Below are positions 1-13,171 of a DNA stretch of 64,000 bases, in pieces (positions within the stretch are counted from its first letter, which is position 1; each line of letters opens with the position of its first letter). Under the pieces are notes generated by a model that had not been told where the DNA came from, made no database searches, and saw nothing but the letters and a program-made list of their open reading frames with translations. Both the position numbers and the translations under genes were made by a program. This stretch comes from Ptiloglossa arizonensis (Eukaryota > Arthropoda > Insecta > Hymenoptera > Colletidae), in the NCBI RefSeq assembly GCF_051014685.1, contig NW_027478894.1:124001-188000 (forward strand). The letters are read 5' to 3'.

Positions 1-120
1 ACGTTATACGTTATACGTTATACGTTATACGTTATACGTATATACGTTATACGTTATACGTTATACGTTATACGTTATACGTTATACGTTATACGTTTAT
101 ACGTTATACGTTTACGTTAT
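1..120 (+). repeat. Phase-irregular left edge of the array
   Basis: Three units of abnormal length lie here: a one-base-longer unit near 38-46 (tatatacg), another near 95-102 (tttatacg) and a one-base-shorter unit near 113-118 (tttacg). The related stretch about 1,484 bp downstream is regular. Off-length units are rare in the rest of the window, so this edge may be a lower-quality contig end or a more diverged margin. Confidence 0.8.
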
Positions 121-494
121 ACGTTATACGTTATACGTTATACGTTATACGATATACGTTATACGTTATACGTTATACGTTATACGTTATACGTTATACG
201 TTATACGTTATGCGTTATACGTTATACGTTATACGTTATACGTTATACGTTATACGATATACGTTATACGTTATACGTTATACGTTATACGTTATACGTG
301 ATACCTTATACGTTATACGTTATACGTTATACGTTATACGTTATACGTCATAGGTTATACGTTATACGTTATACGTTATAAGTTATACGTTATACGTTAT
401 ACGTTATACGTTATACGTTATACGTTATACGTTATACGTTATACGTTATACGTTATACGTTATACGTTATACGTTATACGTTGTACGTTATACG

Positions 495-875
495 TTATAA
501 GTTGTACGTTATACGATATACGTTATACGTTATTCTTTATACGTTCTTCGTTACACGTTATACGTTATGCGTTATACGTTATACGTTCTTCGTTACACGT
601 TATACGTTATGCGTTATACGTTTTACGTTGAATGTTATACTTTATACGTAGCATGTAATGCCTCATACGTTTTACGTTATTCGTTATACGTTTTTCGTTA
701 CAAGTTATACGTTATACGTTATACGTTATACGTTATACGATATACGTCATACGTTATACATTATACGTTATACGTTATACATTACATGTTATACGTTGTA
801 CGATATTCGTTATACGTTATATGTTATTAGTTATACGTTATACGGTATACGTTATACGTTGTACGTTACATGTTA
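495..875 (+). repeat. Variant-rich block A1, copy 1
   Basis: The least regular sequence in the window. In order it carries ttataag, ttgtacg, gatatacg, ttattctttatacg, two ttcttcg-ttacacg pairs each followed by ttatgcg, ttttacg, ttgaatg, the gcatgtaatgcctcat cluster, tttttcg with ttacaag, gtcatacg, cattacatg, gatattcg, ttattag and ggtatacg. It still keeps the 7-bp register. Copies at 1,965 and 8,431 keep the same order. Confidence 0.9.
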
Positions 876-1020
876 TACGTTATACGTTATACGTTATACG
901 TTATACGATATACGTTATACGTTATACGTTATACGTTATATGTTATACGTTATACGTTATACGTTATACGTTATACGTTATACGATATACGTTATACGTT
1001 ATACGTTATACGTTATACGT

Positions 1021-1391
1021 CATAGGTTATACGTTATACGTTATACGTTATACGTTATACGTTATACGTTATACGTTATACGTTATACGTTAAACGTTAT
1101 ACGTTATACTTTATACGTTATACGTTATACGTTATACGTTATACGTTATACGCTATACGTTATACGTTATACGTTATACGTTATACGTTATACGTTATAC
1201 GTTATACGTTATACGTTATACGTTATACGTTATACGTTATACGTTATACGTTATACGTTATACGTTATACGATATACGTTATACGTTATACGTTATACGT
1301 TATACGTTATACGTGATACGTTATACGTTACATGTTATACGTTATACCTTATACGTTATACGTTATACGTTATACGTTATACGTTATACGT
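1021..1391 (+). repeat. 371-bp higher-order repeat, copy 1 (53 units)
   Basis: Starts at catagg (1,021) and carries, in order, ttaaacg (1,091), actttata (1,108), cgctata (1,151) and gatatacg (1,271). The next copy starts 371 bp later with the first four markers at exactly the same spacing and gatatacg one unit closer. Confidence 0.88.
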
Positions 1392-1762
1392 CATAGGTTA
1401 TACGTTATACGTTATACGTTATACGTTATACGTTATACGTTATACGTTATACGTTATACGTTAAACGTTATACGTTATACTTTATACGTTATACGTTATA
1501 CGTTATACGTTATACGTTATACGCTATACGTTATACGTTATACGTTATACGTTATACGTTATACGTTATACGTTATACGTTATACGTTATACGTTATACG
1601 TTATACGTTATACGTTATACGTTATACGTTATACGATATACGTTATACGTTATACGTTATACGTTATACGTTATACGTTATACGTTATACGTTATGCGTT
1701 ATACGTTATACGTTATACGTTATACGTTATACGTTATACGATATACGTTATACGTTATACGT
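1392..1762 (+). repeat. 371-bp higher-order repeat, copy 2
   Basis: catagg 1,392; ttaaacg 1,462; actttata 1,479; cgctata 1,522; gatatacg 1,635. Related copies with the same first markers start at 3,282, 6,633, 7,858 and 9,748. The spacing from catagg to ttaaacg is 70 bp in each copy checked. Confidence 0.88.
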
Positions 1763-1964
1763 TATACGTTATACGTTATACGTGATACCTTATACGTTAT
1801 ACGTTATACGTTATACGTTATACGTTATACGTCATAGGTTATACGTTATACGTTATACGTTATAAGTTATACGTTATACGTTATACGTTATACGTTATAC
1901 GTTATACGTTATACGTTATACGTTATACGTTATACGTTATACGTTATACGTTGTACGTTATACG

Positions 1965-2345
1965 TTATAAGTTGTACGTTATACGATATACGTTATACGT
2001 TATTCTTTATACGTTCTTCGTTACACGTTATACGTTATGCGTTATACGTTATACGTTCTTCGTTACACGTTATACGTTATGCGTTATACGTTTTACGTTG
2101 AATGTTATACTTTATACGTAGCATGTAATGCCTCATACGTTTTACGTTATTCGTTATACGTTTTTCGTTACAAGTTATACGTTATACGTTATACGTTATA
2201 CGTTATACGATATACGTCATACGTTATACATTATACGTTATACGTTATACATTACATGTTATACGTTGTACGATATTCGTTATACGTTATATGTTATTAG
2301 TTATACGTTATACGGTATACGTTATACGTTGTACGTTACATGTTA
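1965..2345 (+). repeat. Variant-rich block A1, copy 2
   Basis: Matches copy 1 at an offset of 1,470 bp (210 units), with the same order of variants including ttgaatg and the gcatgtaatgcctcat cluster. Upstream, the same two regions are offset by 1,484 bp (checked at ttatgcg, gtgatacc, catagg and ttataag), so two units were gained or lost between them. Confidence 0.9.
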
Positions 2346-4004
2346 TACGTTATACGTTATACGTTATACGTTATACGATATACGTTATACGTTATACGTT
2401 ATACGTTATATGTTATACGTTATACGTTATACGTTATACGTTATACGTTATACGTTATACGTTATACGTTATACGTTATACTTTATACGTTATACGTTAT
2501 ACGTTATACGTTATACGTTATACGTTATACGTTATACGTTATACGTTATACGTTATACGTTATACGTTATACGTTAGACGTTATACGTTATACGTTATAC
2601 GTTATACGTTATACGTTATACGTTCTACGTTATACGTTATACGTTATACGTTATACGTTATACGTTATACGTTATACGTTATACGTTATACGTTATACGT
2701 TATACGTTATACGTTATACGTTATACGTTATACGTTATACGTTATACGTTATACGTTATACGTTATACGTTATACGTTATACGTTATACGATATACGTTA
2801 TACGTTATACGTTATACGTTATACGTTATACGTTATACGTTATGCGTTATACGTTATGCGTTATACGTTATACGTTATACGTTATGCGTTATACGTTATG
2901 CGTTATACGTTATACGTTATACGTTATACGTTATACGTTATACGATATACGTTATACGTTATACGTTATACGTTATACGTTATACGTGATACGTTATACG
3001 TTATACGTTATTCTTTATACGTTCTTCGTTACACGTTAAACGTTATACGTTATGCGTTATACGTTATACGTTATACGTTATACGTTATACGTTCTACGTT
3101 ATACGTTATACGTTATACGTTATACGTTATACGTTATACGTTATACGTTATACGTTATACGATATACGTTATACGTTATACGTTATACGTTATACGTTAT
3201 ACGTGATACGTTATACGTTACATGTTATACGTTATACCTTATACGTTATACGTTATACGTTATACGTTATACGTTATACGTCATAGGTTATACGTTATAC
3301 GTTATACGTTATACGTTATACGTTATACGTTATACGTTATACGTTATACGTTAAACGTTATACGTTATACTTTATACGTTATACGTTATACGTTATACGT
3401 TATACGTTATACGCTATACGTTATACGTTATACGTTATACGTTATACGTTATACGTTATACGTTATACGTTATACGTTATACGTTATACGTTATACGTTA
3501 TACGTTATACGTTATACGTTATACGATATACGTTATACGTTATACGTTATACGTTATACGTTATACGTTATACGTTATACGTTATGCGTTATACGTTATA
3601 CGTTATACGTTATACGTTATACGTTATACGTTATACGATATACGTTATACGTTATACGTTATACGTTATACGTTATACGTGATACCTTATACGTTATACG
3701 TTATACGTTATACGTTATACGTTATACGTCATAGGTTATACGTTATACGTTATACGTTATAAGTTATACGTTATACGTTATACGTTATACGTTATACGTT
3801 ATACGTTATACGTTATACGTTATACGTTATACGTTATACGTTATACGTTATACGTTATACGTTATACGTTATACGTTATACGTTATACGATATACGTTAT
3901 ACGTTATACGTTATACGTTATACGTTATACGTTATACGTTATACGTTATACGTTAGACGTTATACGTTATACGTTACATGTTATACGTTATACGTTATAC
4001 GTTT

Positions 4005-4110
4005 TACGTTGAATGATATACTTTATACATAGCATGTAATGCCTCATACGTTTTACGATATTCGTTATACGTTTTTCGTTACAAGTTATACGTTATACGT
4101 TATACGTTAT
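4005..4110 (+). repeat. Partial A1 block, diverged version
   Basis: Carries the ttttacg, ttgaatg, catgtaatgcctcat and tttttcg-ttacaag part of A1, with private changes (gatatactttatacatag rather than the A1 version, and gatattcg after ttttacg). Another copy lies at 10,471-10,576 (offset 6,466). A related partial copy is at 5,963-6,175. Confidence 0.8.
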
Positions 4111-4662
4111 ACGTTATACGATACACGTTATACGTTATACGTTATACGTTATACGTTATACGTTGTACGTTATACGTTATACGTTATACGTTATACGTTA
4201 TACGTTATACGTTATACGTTATACGTTATACGTTATACGTTATACGTTATACGTTATACGTTATACGCTATACGTTATACGTTATACGTTATACGTTATA
4301 CGTTATACGTTATACGTTATACGTTATACGTTATACGTTATACGTTATACGTTATACGTTATACGTTATACGTTATACGTTATACGTTATACGTTATACG
4401 TTATACGTTATACGTTATACGTTATACTTTATACGTTATACGTTATACGTTATACGTTATACGTTATACGTTATACGTTATACGTTATACGTTATACGTT
4501 ATACGTTATACGTTATACGTTATACGTTATACGTTATACGTTATACGTTATACGTTATACGTTATACGTTATACGTTATACGTTATACGTTATACGTTAT
4601 ACGTTATACGTTATACGTTATACGTTATACGTTATACGTTATACGTTATACGTTATACGTTA

Positions 4663-5676
4663 TTGGTTATACGTTATACTTTATACGTTATACGTTATAC
4701 GTTATACGTTATACGTTATACGTTATACGTTATACGTTATACGTTATACGTTATACTTTATACGTTATACGTTATACGTTATACGTTATACGTTATACGT
4801 TATACGTTATACGTTATACGTTATACGTTATACGTTATACGTTATACGTTATAGGTTATACGTTATACGTTATACGTTATAGGTTATACGTTATACGTGA
4901 TAAGTCATACGTTATACGTTATACGTTATACGTTATACGTTATACGTTATACGTTATACGTTATACGTTATACGTTATACGTTATACGTTATACATATAC
5001 GTTATACGTTATACCTTACACATTATACGTTATACGTTATACGTTATACGTTATACGTTACAGGTCATACCTTATACGCGATATGTCATACGTTAGACGT
5101 TATGCGTTATACGTTATACGTTATACTTTATACGTTATACGTTATACGTTATACGTTATACGTTATACGTTATACTTTATACGTTATACGTTATACGTTA
5201 TACGTTATACGTTATACGTTATACGTTATACGTTATACGTTATACGTTATACGTTATACGTTATACGTTATACGTTATACGTTATTGGTTATACGTTATA
5301 CTTTATACGTTATACGTTATACGTTATACGTTATACATTATACGTTATACGTTATACGTTATACGTTATACGTTATACGTTATACTTTATACGTTATACG
5401 TTATACGTTATACGTTATACGTTATACGTTATACGTTATACGTTATACGTTATACGTTATACGTTATACGTTATACGTTATACGTTATAGGTTATACGTT
5501 ATACGTTATACGTTATAGGTTATACGTTATACGTGATAAGTCATACGTTATACGTTATACGTTATACGTTATACGTTATACGTTATACGTTATACGTTAC
5601 ACGTTATACGTTATACGTTATACGTTATACATATACGTTATACGTTATACCTTACACATTATACGTTATACGTTAT
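4663..5676 (+). repeat. ~630-bp tandem duplication inside family A, copy 1
   Basis: Two tandem halves each begin at ttattgg (4,663 and 5,285) and carry actttata, paired ttatagg units, gtgataagtcat (4,897 and 5,533), a one-base-short acatatacg junction and cttacacatt. The offset is 622-636 bp. The value 636 equals 91 units minus the one-base deletion at the short junction. Confidence 0.85.
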
Positions 5677-5962
5677 ACGTTATACTTTATACGTTACACG
5701 TTATACGTTGTACGTTATACGTTATACTTTATACGTTATAGATGTTACGTTACACGTTATACGTTATACGTTATACGTTATACGTTATACGTTATACGTT
5801 ATACGTTATACGTTATACGTTATACGTTATACGTTATACGTTATACGTTATACGTTATACGTTATACGTTATACGTTATACGTTATACGTTATACGTTAT
5901 ACGTTATACGTTATACGTTATACGTTATACGATATACGTTATACGTTATACGTTGTACGTTA

Positions 5963-6175
5963 TACGTTATAAGTTGTACGTTATACGATATACGTTATAC
6001 GTTATTCTTTATACGTTCTTCGTTACACGTTAAACGTTATACGTTATACGTTATACGTTTTACGTTGAATGTTATACTTTATACATAGCATGTAATGCCT
6101 CATACGTTTTACGTTATTCGTTATACGTTTTTCGTTACAAGTTATACGTTATACGTTATACGTTATACGTTATAC
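5963..6175 (+). repeat. Partial A1 block between the two 4.47-kb copies
   Basis: Starts with ttataag-ttgtacg-gatatacg, has one ttcttcg-ttacacg pair followed by ttaaacg, then ttttacg, ttgaatg, catgtaatgcctcat and tttttcg-ttacaag. Shorter than A1 because the second ttcttcg pair is missing. Confidence 0.8.
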
Positions 6176-8430
6176 GAAACACGTTATACGTTATACGTTA
6201 TACGTTATACGTTATACGTTGTACGTTATACGTTATACTTTATACGTTATAGATGTTACGTTACACGTTATACGTTATACGTTATACGTTATACGTTATA
6301 CGTTATACGTTATACGTTATACGTTATACGTTATACGTTATACGTTATACGTTATACGTTATACGTTATACGTTATACGTTATACGTTATACGTTATACG
6401 TTATACGTTATACGTTATACGTTATACGTTAGACGTTATACGTTATACGTTATACGTTATACGTTATACGTTATACGTTCTACGTTATACGTTATACGTT
6501 ATACGTTATACGTTATACGTTATACGTTATACGTTATACGTTATACGTTATACGTTATACGTTATACGTTATACGTTATACGTTATACGTTATACGTTAT
6601 ACGTTATACGATATACGTTATACGTTATACGTCATAGGTTATACGTTATACGTTATACGTTATACGTTATACGTTATACGTTATACGTTATACGTTATAC
6701 GTTAAACGTTATACGTTATACTTTATACGTTATACGTTATACGTTATACGTTATACGTTATACGCTATACGTTATACGTTATACGTTATACGTTATACGT
6801 TATACGTTGTACGTTATACGTTATACGTTATACGTTATACGTTATACGTTATACGTTATACGTTATACGTTATACGTTATACGATATACGTTATACGTTA
6901 TACGTTATACGTTATACGTTATACGTTATACGTTATACGTTATACGTTATGCGTTATACGTTATGCGTTATACGTTATACGTTATACGTTATGCGTTATA
7001 CGTTATGCGTTATACGTTATACGTTATACGTTATACGTTATACGTTATACGATATACGTTATACGTTATACGTTATACGTTATACGTTATACGTGATACG
7101 TTATACGTTACATGTTATACGTTATACCTTATACGTTATACGTTATACGTTATACGTTATACGTTATACGTTACACGTCATAGGTTATACGTTATACGTT
7201 ATACGTTATACGTTATACGTTATACGTCATACGTTATACGTTATACGTTATACGTTATACGTTATACGTTATACGTTATACGTTATACGTTATACGTTAT
7301 ACGTTATACGTTATACGTTATACGTTATACGTTATACGTTATACGTTATACGTTATACGTTATACGTTATACGTTATACGTTATACGTTATACGTTATAC
7401 GTTATACGTTATACGTTATACGTTAAACGTTATACGTTATACTGTATACGTTATACGTTATACGTTATACGTTATACGTTATACGTTATACGTTATACGT
7501 TATACGTTATACGTTATACGTTATACGTTATACGTTGTTCGTTATACGTTATAAGTTGTACGTTATACGATATACGTTATACGTTATTCTTTATACGTTC
7601 TTCGTTACACGTTAAACGTTATACGTTATGCGTTATACGTTATACGTTATACGTTATACGTTATACGTTCTACGTTATACGTTATACGTTATACGTTATA
7701 CGTTATACGTTATACGTTATACGTTATACGTTATACGATATACGTTATACGTTATACGTTATACGTTATACGTTATACGTGATACGTTATACGTTACATG
7801 TTATACGTTATACCTTATACGTTATACGTTATACGTTATACGTTATACGTTATACGTCATAGGTTATACGTTATACGTTATACGTTATACGTTATACGTT
7901 ATATGTTATACGTTATACGTTATACGTTAAACGTTATACGTTATACTTTATACGTTATACGTTATACGTTATACGTTATACGTTATACGCTATACGTTAT
8001 ACGTTATACGTTATACGTTATACGTTATACGTTATACGTTATACGTTATACGTTATACGTTATACGTTATACGTTATACGTTATACGTTATACGTTATAC
8101 GATATACGTTATACGTTATACGTTATACGTTATACGTTATACGTTATGCGTTATACGTTATGCGTTATACGTTATACGTTATACGTTATACGTTATACGT
8201 TATACGATATACGTTATACGTTATACGTTATACGTTATACGTTATACGTGATACCTTATACGTTATACGTTATACGTTATACGTTATACGTTATACGTCA
8301 TAGGTTATACGTTATACGTTATACGTTATAAGTTATACGTTATACGTTATACGTTATACGTTATACGTTATACGTTATACGTTATACGTTATACGTTATA
8401 CGTTATACGTTATACGTTGTACGTTATACG

Positions 8431-8811
8431 TTATAAGTTGTACGTTATACGATATACGTTATACGTTATTCTTTATACGTTCTTCGTTACACGTTATACG
8501 TTATGCGTTATACGTTATACGTTCTTCGTTACACGTTATACGTTATGCGTTATACGTTTTACGTTGAATGTTATACTTTATACGTAGCATGTAATGCCTC
8601 ATACGTTTTACGTTATTCGTTATACGTTTTTCGTTACAAGTTATACGTTATACGTTATACGTTATACGTTATACGATATACGTCATACGTTATACATTAT
8701 ACGTTATACGTTATACATTACATGTTATACGTTGTACGATATTCGTTATACGTTATATGTTATTAGTTATACGTTATACGGTATACGTTATACGTTGTAC
8801 GTTACATGTTA
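8431..8811 (+). repeat. Variant-rich block A1, copy 3
   Basis: Matches copy 2 at an offset of 6,466 bp and lies inside the second copy of the 4.47-kb duplication. Variant order appears unchanged. Confidence 0.9.
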
Positions 8812-10470
8812 TACGTTATACGTTATACGTTATACGTTATACGATATACGTTATACGTTATACGTTATACGTTATATGTTATACGTTATACGTTATACGT
8901 TATACGTTATACGTTATACGTTATACGTTATACGTTATACGTTATACTTTATACGTTATACGTTATACGTTATACGTTATACGTTATACGTTATACGTTA
9001 TACGTTATACGTTATACGTTATACGTTATACGTTATACGTTAGACGTTATACGTTATACGTTATACGTTATACGTTATACGTTATACGTTCTACGTTATA
9101 CGTTATACGTTATACGTTATACGTTATACGTTATACGTTATACGTTATACGTTATACGTTATACGTTATACGTTATACGTTATACGTTATACGTTATACG
9201 TTATACGTTATACGTTATACGTTATACGTTATACGTTATACGTTATACGTTATACGATATACGTTATACGTTATACGTTATACGTTATACGTTATACGTT
9301 ATACGTTATGCGTTATACGTTATGCGTTATACGTTATACGTTATACGTTATGCGTTATACGTTATGCGTTATACGTTATACGTTATACGTTATACGTTAT
9401 ACGTTATACGATATACGTTATACGTTATACGTTATACGTTATACGTTATACGTGATACGTTATACGTTATACGTTATTCTTTATACGTTCTTCGTTACAC
9501 GTTAAACGTTATACGTTATGCGTTATACGTTATACGTTATACGTTATACGTTATACGTTCTACGTTATACGTTATACGTTATACGTTATACGTTATACGT
9601 TATACGTTATACGTTATACGTTATACGATATACGTTATACGTTATACGTTATACGTTATACGTTATACGTGATACGTTATACGTTACATGTTATACGTTA
9701 TACCTTATACGTTATACGTTATACGTTATACGTTATACGTTATACGTCATAGGTTATACGTTATACGTTATACGTTATACGTTATACGTTATACGTTATA
9801 CGTTATACGTTATACGTTAAACGTTATACGTTATACTTTATACGTTATACGTTATACGTTATACGTTATACGTTATACGCTATACGTTATACGTTATACG
9901 TTATACGTTATACGTTATACGTTATACGTTATACGTTATACGTTATACGTTATACGTTATACGTTATACGTTATACGTTATACGTTATACGATATACGTT
10001 ATACGTTATACGTTATACGTTATACGTTATACGTTATACGTTATACGTTATGCGTTATACGTTATACGTTATACGTTATACGTTATACGTTATACGTTAT
10101 ACGATATACGTTATACGTTATACGTTATACGTTATACGTTATACGTGATACCTTATACGTTATACGTTATACGTTATACGTTATACGTTATACGTCATAG
10201 GTTATACGTTATACGTTATACGTTATAAGTTATACGTTATACGTTATACGTTATACGTTATACGTTATACGTTATACGTTATACGTTATACGTTATACGT
10301 TATACGTTATACGTTATACGTTATACGTTATACGTTATACGTTATACGTTATACGATATACGTTATACGTTATACGTTATACGTTATACGTTATACGTTA
10401 TACGTTATACGTTATACGTTAGACGTTATACGTTATACGTTACATGTTATACGTTATACGTTATACGTTT

Positions 10471-10576
10471 TACGTTGAATGATATACTTTATACATAGCA
10501 TGTAATGCCTCATACGTTTTACGATATTCGTTATACGTTTTTCGTTACAAGTTATACGTTATACGTTATACGTTAT
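10471..10576 (+). repeat. Partial A1 block, second diverged copy
   Basis: Offset 6,466 bp from the copy at 4,005 and shares its private changes, showing that it was carried by the 4.47-kb duplication. Confidence 0.8.
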
Positions 10577-11114
10577 ACGTTATACGATACACGTTATACG
10601 TTATACGTTATACGTTATACGTTATACGTTGTACGTTATACGTTATACGTTATACGTTATACGTTATACGTTATACGTTATACGTTATACGTTATACGTT
10701 ATACGTTATACGTTATACGTTATACGTTATACGCTATACGTTATACGTTATACGTTATACGTTATACGTTATACGTTATACGTTATACGTTATACGTTAT
10801 ACGTTATACGTTATACGTTATACGTTATACGTTATACGTTATACGTTATACGTTATACGTTATACGTTATACGTTATACGTTATACGTTATACTTTATAC
10901 GTTATACGTTATACGTTATACGTTATACGTTATACGTTATACGTTATACGTTATACGTTATACGTTATACGTTATACGTTATACGTTATACGTTATACGT
11001 TATACGTTATACGTTATGCGTTATACGATATACGTTATGCGTTATACGTTATACGTTATACGTTATACGTTATACGTTATACGTTATACGTTATACGTTA
11101 TACGTTATACGTTA

Positions 11115-12142
11115 TTGGTTATACGTTATACTTTATACGTTATACGTTATACGTTATACGTTATACGTTATACGTTATACGTTATACGTTATACGTTATA
11201 CGTTATACTTTATACGTTATACGTTATACGTTATACGTTATACGTTATACGTTATACGTTATACGTTATACGTTATACGTTATACGTTATACGTTATACG
11301 TTATAGGTTATACGTTATACGTTATACGTTATAGGTTATACGTTATACGTGATAAGTCATACGTTATACGTTATACGTTATACGTTATACGTTATACGTT
11401 ATACGTTATACGTTATACGTTATACGTTATACGTTATACGTTATACATATACGTTATACGTTATACCTTACACATTATACGTTATACGTTATACGTTATA
11501 CGTTATACGTTACAGGTCATACCTTATACGCGATATGTCATACGTTAGACGTTATGCGTTATACGTTATACGTTATACTTTATACGTTATACGTTATACG
11601 TTATACGTTATACGTTATACGTTATACTTTATACGTTATACGTTATACGTTATACGTTATACGTTATACGTTATACGTTATACGTTATACGTTATACGTT
11701 ATACGTTATACGTTATACGTTATACGTTATACGTTATACGTTATACGTTATTGGTTATACGTTATACTTTATACGTTATACGTTATACGTTATACGTTAT
11801 ACATTATACGTTATACGTTATACGTTATACGTTATACGTTATACGTTATACTTTATACGTTATACGTTATACGTTATACGTTATACGTTATACGTTATAC
11901 GTTATACGTTATACGTTATACGTTATACGTTATACGTTATACGTTATACGTTATAGGTTATACGTTATACGTTATACGTTATAGGTTATACGTTATACGT
12001 GATAAGTCATACGTTATACGTTATACGTTATACGTTATACGTTATACGTTATACGTTATACGTTACACGTTATACGTTATACGTTATACGTTATACATAT
12101 ACGTTATACGTTATACCTTACACATTATACGTTATACGTTAT
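11115..12142 (+). repeat. ~630-bp tandem duplication inside family A, copy 2
   Basis: ttattgg at 11,115 and 11,751 and gtgataagtcat at 11,349 and 11,999 reproduce the pair at 4,663-5,676. This shows that the tandem duplication predates the 4.47-kb duplication. Confidence 0.85.
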
Positions 12143-12149
12143 ACGTTAT

Positions 12150-13171
12150 ACTTTATACGTTACACGTTATACGTTATACGTTATACGTTATACGTTATAC
12201 GTTATACGTTATACGTTATACGTTATGCGTTATTCTCTATACGTTATGCGTTATACGATATACGTTATACGTTTTACGTTCTTCGTTATACGTTCTTCGT
12301 TACACGTTATACGTTATACGTTATACGTTATACGTTATACCTTATACGTTATACGTTATACGTAATACGTTATACGTTATGCGTTATTCGCTATACGTTA
12401 TGCGTTATACGATATACGTTATGCGTTATAGGATATATGTTATACGTTTTACGTTCTTCGTTATACGTTCTTCGTTACACGTTATACGTCATACGTTATA
12501 CGTTATACGTTATACGTTATACGTTATACGTTATACGTTATACGTTATACGTTATACGTTACACGTTATGCGTTATTCGCTATACGTTATGCGTTATACG
12601 ATATACGTTATGCGTTATACGTTATACGTTATACGTTATACGTTATACGTTATACGTTATACGTTATACGTTATACGTTGTACGTTATACGTTATACTTT
12701 ATACGTTATACGTTATACGTTATACGTTATACGTTATACGTTATACGTTATACGTTATACGTTATACGTTATACGTTATACGTTATACGTTATACGTTAT
12801 ACGTTATACGTTATACGTTATACGTTATACGTTATACGTTATACGTTATACGTTATACGTTATACGTTATACGTTATACGTTATACGTTATACGTTATAC
12901 GTTATACGTTATACGTTATACGTTATGCGTTATTCGCTATACGTTATGCGTTATACGATATACGTTATGCGTTATAGGATATATGTTATACGTTTTACGT
13001 TCTTCGTTATACGTTCTTCGTTACACGTTATACGTTATACGTTATACGTTATACGTTATACGTTATACGTTATACGTTATACGTTATACGTTATACGTTA
13101 TACGTTATACGTTATACGTTATACGTTATACGTTATACGTTATACGTTATACGTTATACGTTATACGTTAT
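12150..13171 (+). repeat. Family B higher-order repeat 1 (1,022 bp, 146 units)
   Basis: Epsilon, alpha (12,233), beta (~12,376), gamma (~12,562), ttgtacg-actttata (~12,678) and a second beta (~12,925). Delta modules are missing. The accttata marker near 12,337 lacks the preceding cattatacc change seen in the copies at 13,370 and 14,833. Confidence 0.85.

Larger units (their letters stand above)
1240..5705 (+). repeat. 4.47-kb segmental duplication, copy 1
   Basis: Markers here recur 6,466 bp downstream, among them catgtt at 1,331/7,797, block A1 at 1,965/8,431, actttata at 4,426/10,892 and cttacacatt at 5,651/12,117. The left limit falls between ~1,205 and 1,271, since copy 2 has ttctacg at 7,668 where copy 1 is perfect repeat. 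The right limit falls at ~5,700-5,708, where copy 1 has ttgtacg and copy 2 does not. Confidence 0.9.
1..12170 (+). repeat. Family A domain of the satellite
   Basis: Defined by variant units absent or rare later: ttgaatg, a gcatgtaatgcctcat cluster, tttttcg followed by ttacaag, ttattgg, ttagacg, ttctacg, and a one-base-short junction reading acatatacg. It holds a variant-rich block (three long copies), a 371-bp repeat, a ~630-bp tandem repeat and a 4.47-kb duplication. The right limit lies where the duplication ends and B modules begin. Confidence 0.85.
7706..12171 (+). repeat. 4.47-kb segmental duplication, copy 2
   Basis: Second copy at +6,466 bp, separated from copy 1 by ~2.0 kb of other family A sequence. 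It differs by whole-unit gains and losses (offset changes of 14-42 bp between ~10.99 and 11.98 kb that cancel out) and by a private B-like motif at 11,014-11,041. Its right end coincides with the start of family B. Confidence 0.9.

Noticed and set aside
495..875. Remnant of a transposon or unique insert in the variant-rich A1 block
   Set aside because: It keeps the 7-bp register and each 7-mer is a few changes from the consensus; no terminal repeats or target-site duplication. It is diverged satellite.
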